64,000 nt of DNA from Ridgeia piscesae. Taxonomy: Eukaryota > Annelida > Polychaeta > Sabellida > Siboglinidae. Below are positions 55,401-64,000 of this stretch, in pieces. Positions within the stretch are counted from its first letter, which is position 1. Each line of letters opens with the position of its first letter. The notes beneath the pieces are model-generated. The model was not told the DNA's origin. It ran no database searches and worked only from the letters and a program-made list of their open reading frames with translations. Made by a program: the position numbers and the translations under genes. The stretch is from positions 191,001 to 255,000 of the forward strand of contig JAODUO010000471.1 of the NCBI GenBank assembly GCA_025642075.2, in the 5' to 3' direction.

Positions 55401-58356
55401 GAGCGCGTGCGCAGGCAGATGGAAGTATCAGAGCAGATGAAGGAGACAGTTACAGACCTGCGCGAACGGACACAAGCGTTTGCGAAGAAACTCGGCGAGG
55501 AGCTTGGTGGAGACATGACAGTGGGGAAGATCCAGGAGGATGACGTCATAGCTGGTCTGTCGAGGGATTCGCTGCGTTACCTGTGTCCGCCCAGTGCCAT
55601 TCTAGCCACGAGTATCGTCCACCAGTTTCCCGACATGGACAGAAACGTAGCACGCGACTGCATCGTGTCCTCGGCGAATCAACCGTCCATGCTCGTCTGG
55701 AAATGGCACATTAAAGTCGCTACAAACAACACGCCTGATTACTTGAGATGTCTGCGATTCTGGATTGAATCAGAAGGCTTCAAGGACACACAGAAACGAG
55801 ATCGACTTCTTGTGATGAGGGATTACAGAGGCAAAATCAAGGCGCACGTGAACCCGCAGGATGTTGATGACGAGCTCGTGCTCGGACGGTGGGAGTCATT
55901 CAGTCTGGTCGAGTGTGTTGGTAGCGAGGGACGACACACAACACAGCGAGTCGACCTCATCTCATGCATGGGAGAAATGTACCGGACAACGCGTGGAGGT
56001 TTTGTCGAACACCTTCCTAATATACTCAACATCGCGTGGGAAGCAAAGGACAAGTCGCTCGCGGAACTGGACGCTCTGAGAAGAGACATAACAATGTATG
56101 CAAGTGACCATTTCCGTCAGCCGCCAATTCTCCACGGCCCTGCTCTGCAAATATACGACATGAAGGATCGACGATTAGTAGACGCGACTTATTTGTTGCT
56201 GTTGAAACTCGCCGCCATGGAACGCTCTTTGACCGCGCAAACCTTCTACAAAGTCAACATCGACTGGACACCATGGAGTAGGTTTTACAGCGAAGACGGT
56301 CTTGCTCGCCTGGCAATATTCACGTTGTTGACAACTCTAGACAGATTAAAGGTGGCCATAGACACCGCCGTGGTTGAGCTAGCGAATGCAATGAAAGGAC
56401 ATGGTGAGGAGGCCACAAAGGACGTGGAACTCAGGTCGGTGTATTTCGTTCAGGATGTCCTGATACAATTTGATAATGACATTTCGGCCACGGAAAGTAC
56501 CGAGAAGCAAGTGGTGGAAGCATCTCCTTGGACGCTGGTAAAATCAGGAGTGAAGTTGGTCGTTAACTGCACAAAGTGGATATTTGACGACGACAGTGAA
56601 ATAGAGGACATCATGGGTCAGACTGAGCGCTATGGTGACATCGGCACAAACGAAGAATGTCCACTTCTGAAAGCCATGCGATTGTTCGCGGACAGCATGA
56701 AGACAGATCTACTCAAACGCGCTCTCGGTCAGAAGATGACGCGGTTGGCGGAAAGCCTGACTCTGGATAACGTGTCACCTCACGTTAGCAGCAACAATAC
56801 CTTCGCTAAGTACCCGAAAGGGGTTCGAAGTACTACACCACCCAGAGCTGCCGGGAGACGTAGTGGCTCAGTACTTCAGCAGGCTGGATGAGGCGATGAA
56901 GCCGTTTCTCGGTGCAATGTCGTTCATATCAGCGTCTGGAGCCCGCGACAAACTCCACCAGATAAACAGTGTGGAAGTGGTTATTCCGCATGCTGACGAC
57001 ACACATCGAACGTACGGCGTAACATTCCAGAATGGCATGTTACAGTACACGCTACAGGCGACGTCAGATCACGTGGAACAACCCACGCCCAGCAGTACCA
57101 TGTTTGTCAACGCAATTATGTTTGCCTTAAAAATGAAGCCAAAATGGAGCGACAAACAGACCCTGGAAGTCTCAGCGCAGGAGACATCGGTGAGTGAGCG
57201 CTACCGTCACGGTCTTCAGTTGCCCCTTCTTGGATCACAGAACGTCTTCAAGCTAGAACTTCGGAACATTCAAGGCGACCTATTATCACAAGCTAAGCCT
57301 GTGAATGACGGCGACATAACAGTGTCAGTCTTGCACGATTCGGAGACAATAGCGTGTGAGTCATCGCTTCAGGATCAGACGAATGGAGTTGTATGTATGG
57401 CGTGGACTCCGCCATATGGCAATGATGTTGCTGGCTGTTTAGTCGACGTTCGATGGCGCGGCGACCCAGTGAAAGGAAGTCCGTTCCCGGCAGCGCTAAT
57501 TCCTCCTGACGAAAGTAGACACCGAGCGCTTGGTCGCGGCAGACTCGTCGGGCAGGCCGATGGCTTCATCCAAGCGGGTAGCACGTGGCACCAGCTCGTC
57601 TATCACCGGCCGCATGGCTGCAGATCTCTGACAGAACTTGGACAGTTTGTCCGCAAGAAGGAAACGGAGCAGTCCGGACGTCGCATGACACCGGCAAAGT
57701 TCGTGAGCAAACATCACCAATGGACACATCTTCAACGTAACGGGTGGCACGTGACACGTCACCCCGCACTCCACGTGTACCATCACCAGGTGGGGCTGGT
57801 ACAATCGACGCCGTCTGACAAGTCAACAAGGCAAAGGCCTATAACAGCAAGACCTCAACTGATGTCAATCAGATCTCGGCTGAAGTCATCGAGACCGCGG
57901 CCTGTGACTTCCAAACGGCCTGTGACCTCCAAACAACGACCAGTGGCATCCAACAAACGTCCGATGACATCAAAAAGCCGACCGGTGACATCCAAACAAC
58001 GACTGATGACATCAAAACGACGACCTATGACATCCAGGCCAGGACAGGTGACATCCAATCTTGAACCGATGCAGTCAGACCACCAACAATTAAGACCCAC
58101 GTTCAGCGTGACCAAACTGACCGATGGTCACTTTCTGCTGCGGTGTAGACCGGTCAAAGCCGGCACGATGGAGACGCTAATACAGTGTCCAGTTTGTAAA
58201 GAGAGACTAGAGACCGCCTCAACAACTCACTCTGTGCTTCAGACAGCCAAGATCATCGTGATGCCCGGCCGGATCTCTGCCAAGAAGTCATATGTGGAAG
58301 GTATGTGCACAGAGGTACTACTGATGTACGCCCTTTGTGCGACTTCCAGTGCTACG

Positions 58357-58438
<82 letters not shown>

Positions 58439-61400
58439 CAGTATTTGTCTACGCCATATCTCTAGCAATAAAACCATTCAGAGGCGCATTACACTTTACA
58501 TGAATATACAGATTACCTTAAAATAAACAATAGAGACGTAGTTGTAAAATAAATACATCAGTAAAAATGTTCAATATAAATAAATAATATTAGTCTTAAT
58601 TATAATAAAATACTAATACTGATAAATAATAGTTAATTATATTACAACTTAAAAATAAATAATAAAATAGTTGATAAATAGTAGATATTAAAAATAGTAG
58701 ATATTAAAAATAAATAATAGTTAATTATATTACAATTTAAAAAAAGTTGATAAATAGTACATATTAAACATGTTCGGATATTATAAAAAAATTCTTTTAA
58801 AGTGAAAACGCTCTTTTAAACAGAAATGTCTTCAGTTCAGAATACAAACATCGCATATATCATTATATATGAAAATAGTTGCTCTCTGATCGCCGTAAAG
58901 CAAACTACAATTTCGAACATGTTAGTGTGGACACGGGAATTGCAAGAATTTGTAACATATATATCGCATCATCAAGGATCCAGTGACTTAACTAAATACT
59001 TATTTACACTTTCGCTTTCTTACAGGACTGCATATGATGCGTGCGGAATTGATGCCGGTGCTCTTCAGGGTGCGGCTTCTGGACAATTACGGCAACGGCG
59101 TGTCCGTGAGACAGCTGGACGAATTGCCGAAGATATCCTTGTTGCAATGCACAGGGGGCGAGAACCACGAATCACCCTGCGAAGTAACCGTTCCGACGGC
59201 TGACGAGAACCTACTGAACGTGTCTACAGCAGCCATAACTGTCGCCGGGACCTACTTCGTGACACTGGACGACAGGGAGGTCGGCTGCTTCTTCTCCGTC
59301 GCTGCAGGGCCTCCGTGTGCCCGCAGGTGCAGAGTCATTGGGAACACACGCATACTCACGCAAGACAGGACTGTCGTCGTGCGAGTGCAGATAAGAGACA
59401 AGTTCGACAATCTGGTGAAACATCAGTGGCAGGCAAAAAACGACTTGCAAGTGACGGTACTGAGAGACGAAGCAGCGTGGCCACAGATGCAGCATTCGAC
59501 CGATTGGGAGACTGACTGTCTGGCGTGTACCTTCTCATTCGTCCAACCATCGCGTTATACGTTGAAGGTACGCATTATTATCTCCATCGTGTTGGTAAGA
59601 TTGCCGACGTCTTGATCTTGTGACATTGGCACATCAACATTTGATGTCAGAACGTTCACACATGGTTTTAATACTGTCCAAAAGAAGAAATCGCGCCAAT
59701 GCAATATACGATATCATGTTGTTATTGTGAATTTTATTTAGCTTACTTAAGTCATAAGTCTGCGGCCTGGTTTGGCCGATTTCAGGATTATAGAGTTAAA
59801 AAAGTAAACAAGCATATTAATTATGCAACATACATGGCTCTCATCTATAATTTTAAATATAACGAAAAGTAACGTTAACGTCTTGCATAGTGCAATTTCC
59901 AGTCCTTAAAACTGCTCAAAGCTCTTCACACTTTACCACTTTACATCTGCGCCGACCTGTTCAATTGATCACGACTTCTCCTGGAAACATTCAGCCACGA
60001 TGCAATTAATGCGCGAATACTATTCGTAGAGAATTATCAACCACTTGTGAAGGAACTAGCCTAATGTTCGACATGTCAGCCCAGAATTCAAACCGGTACC
60101 CTTTCGGTTGAGCCAGTGTCTCCAGTACTGTTGACGCTGTCGTATCGACACATTAAATACCATTACCTTCGTCTCGATACGAGCCTACCTGTGTTGCAGT
60201 TCTCCTACAAGAACAAGCCACTTGGCGAAAATCGCGTCACAGTTCACTTCACCGCACCGCCCTTCTCGGAACGACTAGACACCTTCAACAGACAGCTCGA
60301 CGCATTGAGGCGTTACGACCGTCCGGTCATTAATGTCAGACGGAAGTTCGTGTTGGATGACACGCTTCCGTTTATCAGAAAGTGGATTCTCGACGAGAAT
60401 GCGTTGCGCAGCACACCATACGTGCGATTTGCGTTTGAGCTAGGGCTTGACGAAGGAGGTCCAAGAAGGTACTATAGTTACCTTGGCTGATTAATAACGT
60501 GAAACATCGTACACGATTGTTTACATACAGTAGTAAACAACATTTTGCGAAGTGGTTAATGATTAATTCACCATTGTTTCAGTAGAGCGTTGGTGACTAA
60601 AGTGTATTTTAAATTGTTATTAGAGCAAGGTGCTTCTGTGCGAAACCATACCTTTAATTATCTGTTTTCTCAATTAAAAATGACAACAGATACATAGCAG
60701 CACAAACAATATCAAATATTTCATTTGTACACTTATTCGATAGGGTATAGCGTTTGTAGAAAAGTCGTAACATAAGTTAAACAAGTCGTCACATGAGTAG
60801 AAAGTGTTCATAAGGAACCTGGACAATATCGCAGTCACCTGCCAACTGTGTCAACGTCGGAACGTTGGCGAAACACCAGCTAACAGGCACAGACCAATTG
60901 GCGCTATCGTTTCTACAATTTCTTTTGTTTCTGTCAGAGATTGGTTCCGGCTCTTCTCCAGCGATGCCCTCAACCCCGACCGAAGCTATTTCAAGGAGGC
61001 CGGCGACGGATGCAGCCGACTCAGCGAATTGCTCGTGGATGGCCAGGAACAGACGGGCGAAGCACTTGAGTTGATTGGGTGTATGTTTGCCAAGACAGTT
61101 TTCGAAAGTAAGCCAACGGTTTTAATGGACCCGCAATATCTTGGATGTAATTTACATATGATACAAATATATCTATGTAAACAATTACATTGGTTCTTTT
61201 CTGGAGCGTGGCAAATCCAGCTGTACAGATTTGCGTTTCTAGCAGACGTAGTTGTGTAGTTGACGTAGTTGCTACTCCACGCGTTTGTAGTTTCATTAAG
61301 CCGGTTATAATTCCAAGAACAAAACTGACAAAATCTAAATGGAATTTCATAAACCATATTGTTCTTTTGGTAAACGGTTACGTTTTCTTTAGCACCATTG

Positions 61401-63028
61401 AGACCTTATAACATGAAATGTAAATGCAAGTAATTTTGCACGCACGTAATTAAACACCAATAATCATTTTGCATTTTTAGAGGAAACGATTGATGGCAGG
61501 TTGGCCGAGTCGGTGCTGAAGTACATGATAAATGAACCAATCACGCCGAGCAATCTGCAGAAGGAAGAGCCGGACTATTACAAGTAAGACGTACGACCAC
61601 AAGTACCTCTCTCGAATGTTTATAAGGGGAACGCGTGACCAGATGCAAAACTTGTTTACTTCACATTTTAAAATACTAAGATGTGTCATCAACATTACAC
61701 ACATTATAAATAGTAATACGTATGGTTTATATGTGTAGTAAAAAGACAGCACCACGACAATAATGTAGATAGTTTTAAACTTGACACTTAAATGTCGAAG
61801 ACCGTTCAACCAAAATAGCGATTGGCTCACTCTTAGAAAAACAAATTAGGTCGTTTTCTCAATATAACTCAATGGAATAAACCATTCGGTCTTGTGTAAT
61901 ATAATTGCATATTACTTTACCAAAACTATTGTTTTGCTTAATGTGTCTGTGTTTTGTACCATACTATTTCAAGTACGTGATTCTCACGTGAAACAAAATA
62001 GGGATCATAAAATTATATACATTTTATTTTAAATGTTTGAATATGTTTATTTTATGATAATACTTTTTGACACTCAAATACCATTAAAAGGACACCTGTA
62101 AAGTATTCTTGGAAACACCTTCTAAATAATCTCTCAATGTAAAAGTTTTGAACATTTATTGTATAGTGACTTTTGTATCGTGTATACAACTTGCAAACAT
62201 AACCGACCTGTAGAAAATGCAGTCCCAACATATGTTTGGTTGCCAGGAGTTTGAAGAACATCTTAGAAATCGACGACGAAGATACATTTGAAAGCATGGC
62301 GCTGACATTTGTAAGATCAAAGGAAGAATTTGGCCAATCGGTGGATGTTCCGTTGGTTGAAGGCGGCGAAAACATGAGAGTGACGTTATACAACAAACAC
62401 GAATATGCTCAACTGTGGGCCCAGAGCGTTTTGAGAGGTGAGATATACATGGCACTGCTGAATCATGAATACTTCCGGTTCATTTTTCGATATGTGCAAC
62501 CAGTAGCCACATATATGTCCCAAAAACACGCTTAAAATTACAATTCTGAGTTTCAACACCAACCGAATCGCTATGAAAATCAACTCGCAATCTAGCTGCG
62601 GAGATTAGGTAAATATCTACAACAGTGTAAATACTATGGACAAAAAAGCTATTGAAGTGTATTATTGAAATGGGTCACACCGTATCTGCTTAGCGCTTGT
62701 CTTGTCCTGCCTAACTCTATCAAATACTCGCAGGTAAAAGGTTCACATAACTTGACATATTCAGTTGGCACAGCTAATCTAGTGCCAATTATACGAGACA
62801 TACACAAGCGCATACGCGCGCACGACCATAGGCATGCATGTACGAACACATGTATGTGTGCGTGCGTATGTATGAGTTCTGTGGGGGTGCAGGAGATATG
62901 TAATTACAGTGGAACTGTTCTTTATCTCGACAGATGGCACAGTGCCACAGCTTGAATCATTCGCGGCTGGATTCTCTCGGCTTATTCCAGTGAAGTATCT
63001 GCAGCCGTTCAGCGCACAGGAGTTGCAG
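41925..63028 (+). CDS. giant ankyrin / C2HC zinc finger / filamin-repeat / HECT E3 ubiquitin ligase-like gene, 17 exons, 3' end outside window
   Basis: Exons: 41925-42230, 42957-43113, 44069-44103, 44416-44508, 44874-45965, 46423-48736, 49645-49717, 50130-50267, 50590-53171, 53557-54104, 54711-58300, 59026-59567, 60200-60468, 60938-61107, 61481-61583, 62247-62437, 62934-63028. Total about 12.3 kb, about 4,099 residues so far. All 16 junctions are phase-compatible. One extra base is needed to be skipped at 56817-56823. Order: possible ubiquitin-like N-terminus, ankyrin block, zinc finger, second ankyrin block, long unrecognised region, filamin repeat, basic heptad repeats, further filamin-like repeats, HECT N-lobe. 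The filamin-HECT end is the layout of AREL1, an anti-apoptotic HECT ligase; ankyrin-HECT occurs in HACE1 and HECTD1. The HECT C-lobe with the catalytic cysteine lies beyond the window. An upstream non-coding exon is possible (acceptor at 41900). Two adjacent genes cannot be fully excluded without cDNA. Confidence 0.8.
44874..45965 (+). CDS. giant gene exon 5: first ankyrin-repeat block
   Basis: 364 residues (about 198-561). Clear ankyrin units: YRGMTPLHYAAAVGDIGACS, LGKTALHHALYWTRVPVAAL, IGLAAIHYAAIRDSGAMVQA, QSGRLALHLAAQRRTSTILQ, MGRTALHEAVQADNGAAIIA and RGETALHYACRAGKVGVIDI. A degenerate middle part (residues near 390-450) probably contains diverged units. Ankyrin repeats are protein-binding scaffolds; here they probably select a substrate or partner. 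GC-rich, unlike flanking introns. Confidence 0.88.
46423..48736 (+). CDS. giant gene exon 6: ankyrin remnants, Glu-Gln tract, C2HC zinc finger, acidic linker, ankyrin units
   Basis: 771 residues (about 562-1333). It begins with an ankyrin-like unit DYIGRTPLLAALRAGQRQAA. A low-complexity EQEQ/AHEQAQ stretch lies at about 46612-46677. At 46843-46902 is a zinc finger of the form C-x2-C-x11-H-x3-C (CPKCGQRMFPRLAKRHQTLC), the C2HC type seen in ZC2HC proteins. Further ankyrin-like segments include SPLFAAVVRNDLATLKFLWE and WTVLHEACRAGNEDVVTRLL with STPLSLAVRSESVVNVETLL. A Glu/Thr-rich linker (EATEETSQEDQITTVETERE) separates the blocks. Ends at a donor in frame after ...RQRQSQ. Confidence 0.82.
48850..49505 (+). 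repeat. (CTA)n / (CCACTA)n / (CCA)n triplet array in intron 6 of the giant gene
   Basis: About 650 bases of triplets: pure cta blocks (48867-48962, 49013-49090, 49305-49368, 49410-49462) alternate with cactac and cca blocks. It begins about 115 bases after the exon 6 donor. Poly-Thr, poly-Leu and poly-Val frames are artefacts. Confidence 0.95.
49645..53171 (+). CDS. giant gene exons 7-9: second long ankyrin-repeat block
   Basis: Small exons 7 (49645-49717) and 8 (50130-50267) bring the frame into exon 9 (50590-53171), about residues 1333-2263. Ankyrin units: VLLLAVDSGQADVAMFLLEH, GQTCVHYLAMGGQVSLVVRV, SILHAVCATGNTALVKMLCK, GRSALFYAAYNGHKDVIQVL, WSALHVAIARGHSSLFVTLW, NIYHYAAYNGLSALTKSLLE, GVTPVQYAQASGHMDTLRVL and QTLLHYAAAGGCVNSLTVIL. 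Between them (residues about 1640-1900) is a helical, non-ankyrin-looking region. Splitting of an ankyrin unit across exon 8/9 and 9/10 supports a single gene. Confidence 0.85.
53557..54104 (+). CDS. giant gene exon 10: last ankyrin repeats and linker
   Basis: The acceptor at 53556 was chosen over an earlier AG because it completes the ankyrin unit begun in exon 9: AGHT joins to ALSHAIVTGHIDCAELLLDQ. A second unit, GETPLHLAVRFKHEQLAKHL, follows, then a Ser/Glu-rich linker that ends in a helix (ELMDRAIQHAQEK). Residues about 2264-2446. Ends phase 0. Confidence 0.82.
54168..54202. repeat. perfect 35-bp palindrome in intron 10
   Basis: ttttgtcaattcgttgt and its exact complement are separated by a single base. 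Confidence 0.9.
54711..58300 (+). CDS. giant gene exon 11 (3.6 kb): unrecognised central domain, filamin repeat, basic heptad repeats; one frameshift
   Basis: Residues about 2446-3642. The first 700 residues have helical segments (QQLRSEVENYERYWDTITYY, FLLERVRRQMEVSEQMKETV) and no family I recognise. At 56817-56823 (aaagggg) the open frame shifts by one base: the upstream frame ends at TGA 56889-56891, while the correct continuation KGFEVLHHPELPGDV is one base over. At about 57230-57510 a filamin-type repeat ends in the hallmark VKGSPFPA. At 57895-58065 eight 21-base units encode RPVTSKQ-like heptads, strongly basic. The exon ends with strands leading into the next repeat (CRPVKAGTMETLIQCPVC). 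Confidence 0.78.
57895..58065 (+). repeat. 21-bp coding minisatellite (RPVTSKQ heptads)
   Basis: Units of the type cctgtgacctccaaacaacga repeat about eight times in frame, giving heptads RPVTSKQ, RPVASNK, RPMTSKS and RLMTSKR. Substitutions keep the Arg-Pro-x-Thr-Ser-Lys pattern. Confidence 0.85.
58360..58435 (+). repeat. (AAT)n microsatellite in intron 11
   Basis: About 24 taa/aat units starting 60 bases after the exon 11 donor. Confidence 0.95.
59026..59567 (+). CDS. giant gene exon 12: filamin-like Ig repeats
   Basis: Residues about 3643-3823. Two immunoglobulin-like filamin modules are suggested by LFRVRLLDNYGNGVSV with VAGTYFVTLDDREVGCFF, and by VVVRVQIRDKFDNLV with FVQPSRYTLK. A linker GPPCARRCRVIG between them is the usual inter-repeat hinge. 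In AREL1 a filamin repeat precedes the HECT domain in the same way. Confidence 0.8.
59886..60116 (-). mobile_element. tRNA-related SINE family, copy 3, in intron 12 of the giant gene
   Basis: Shares cagtcc, cttcacactttac, gacctgttcaat and cagccacgatgcaattaatg with copy 1. On the minus strand its head reads CACTGGCTCAACCG (A-box-like) and GGTTTGAATTC (B-box-like), so the element lies antisense to the gene. Confidence 0.7.
60200..63028 (+). CDS. giant gene exons 13-17: HECT E3 ligase domain, N-lobe
   Basis: Exons 60200-60468, 60938-61107, 61481-61583, 62247-62437, 62934-63028; residues about 3823-4099. FSYKNKPLGENRVTVHF ends the last Ig module; the HECT domain then shows DDTLPFIRKWILDENALRST, RDWFRLFSSDALNP, EALELIGCMFAKTVFE (the HECT lGr-x-x-gkal helix), EPDYYKSLKNILEID, VTLYNKHEYAQLW and a final AAGFSRLIPVKYLQPFSAQE (HECT ...GF...IP...L..F...EL). 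These are the E2-binding N-lobe elements in the right order. The C-lobe with the catalytic cysteine, which forms the ubiquitin thioester, is beyond the last visible donor at 63029. Confidence 0.86.
62800..62870 (+). repeat. short cryptic CA/GT-rich tract in intron 16
   Basis: Imperfect alternation of gcgcac, acatgt and gtgcgt units. No gene content. Confidence 0.6.
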
Positions 63029-63620
63029 GTTTGTAAGATGACTGTCTACGCCAGGACACACAAATACAAGTGGTATGACATATAATAACATAACACACAT
63101 AAACACACCACAACACACGTGCGCCTGCTCGCTCAAGCATCTTATGCTCGGGTTTCTTGATTCGTTGACAAAGACTACGCAAGCAGAATAAAATGCGGTA
63201 TCTACCTGTCACTGCGCGTGTGATTATTGTTTCCACAAAGACCCACTACTATGACGTAGCATTACGTCCGAATCGACATTTCCCATGACGTCATAATGTG
63301 ACGTCAGTTGTGAATATGGCGGCTTCGTTAACGAATGAGAACAGCACGAGAAGCAATAGATTCAACAGAGCGAAGCTCGCACATTGTGCTTCGCATCATA
63401 TATCGTCGTTTCGACATTTTCTGTTCCAGAATCTTGCCAGGTACTTGCCAACCTGTGGTTTCTATTGTATTTTATTAAGTGTAGCTTGTATGATGTTTTC
63501 TTTTCACGACTTTTTTCTTTCTTTATTAGTGCGTACGTTTATGCACTGTGCATATGTATATGAACACTGCACGACTTAATGAATAACGTTATTCTGTAAA
63601 ACCGCTGAAATATGTTAACG

Positions 63621-63701
<81 letters not shown>

Positions 63702-64000
63702 TGTGTGTGTGTGCGCGCGTGCACGCGCGTATATATATATATGTACATAAATAATAAAAACGCCTTTAAGATGGTTTTGTTAACACAAACGTTTGTCCAA
63801 GACATTGAAAGATATGTTGCAATCAAATTGGTTATATTCACAGGTTTATTGCCTTTAAATATAAACTAAGAACATCATTCAGTCAGTCCAACGTTTACCC
63901 GAAGTTGGTCCTGTGGTTCCATTTGTTCACACAAAAATGACTACTTACCCTAATTGGAAAACCAACAGGAACGCTTGCTTTCATGTGTTTGAATATTCCA
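63029..64000. other. intron 17 of the giant gene (window end)
   Basis: Follows the donor gtttgt at 63029. No HECT C-lobe sequence (Thr-x-x-Cys-x-x-x-Leu motif) is found in any + frame here, so the gene continues beyond the window. Confidence 0.6.
63622..63725 (+). repeat. (GT)n microsatellite with GCGCGC end
   Basis: About 45 gt units followed by gcgcgcgtgcacgcgcgtat. Confidence 0.95.

Noticed and set aside
63029..64000. HECT C-lobe within the window
   Set aside because: No frame shows the expected C-lobe sequence or its catalytic-cysteine motif; the exon must lie further downstream.

Overview
The window is nuclear DNA from an intron-rich invertebrate animal. All intact genes have GT-AG introns whose phases join correctly. 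Three genes are recognisable as animal orthologues (ERN1/IRE1, COX19, TEFM). The non-coding DNA is AT-rich and full of microsatellites, minisatellites, SINE-like elements and fold-back elements. A lophotrochozoan such as a mollusc fits best, but nothing in the sequence proves the phylum.

Layout: (1) 588-14424 (+) carries the downstream 17 exons of ERN1, from the middle of the luminal domain to the stop codon; two of its introns hold minisatellites that abut 3' splice sites. (2) 14425-19633 is its 3' flank. (3) 19634-20524 (-) is an ankyrin-repeat/SOCS-box (ASB-like) ubiquitin-ligase receptor. (4) 20.6-29.4 kb is intergenic, with a LINE relic, a SINE and microsatellites. (5) COX19 (+, three exons) and TEFM (-, four exons), both nuclear genes for mitochondrial proteins, converge at 29.4-34.8 kb. 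(6) 34.8-41.9 kb is repeat-dominated: a (TG)n tract of about 950 bp, then a composite locus with a broken two-exon MADF-domain gene next to a 1.5 kb fold-back element, bracketed by similar GC-rich modules. (7) 41925-63028 (+) holds 17 exons of one very large gene that runs out of the window. The predicted product is about 4,100 residues so far: a possible ubiquitin-like N-terminus, many ankyrin repeats, a C2HC zinc finger, a long unrecognised region, a basic heptapeptide repeat, filamin-type repeats and the N-lobe of a HECT domain. The filamin-HECT end resembles AREL1, but the ankyrin/zinc-finger front is not part of the AREL1 I know.

Functionally the window mixes stress signalling (IRE1), mitochondrial biogenesis (COX19, TEFM) and ubiquitin ligation (ASB-like Cullin-5 receptor, giant HECT protein); no operon-like coupling is implied. 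The strongest candidate for something undescribed is the giant ankyrin-zinc finger-filamin-HECT gene. It is continuous in reading frame except for one extra base in a short G run at 56817-56823. All exon borders were inferred by eye from splice consensus, phase and family similarity; no alignment or transcript data were available.
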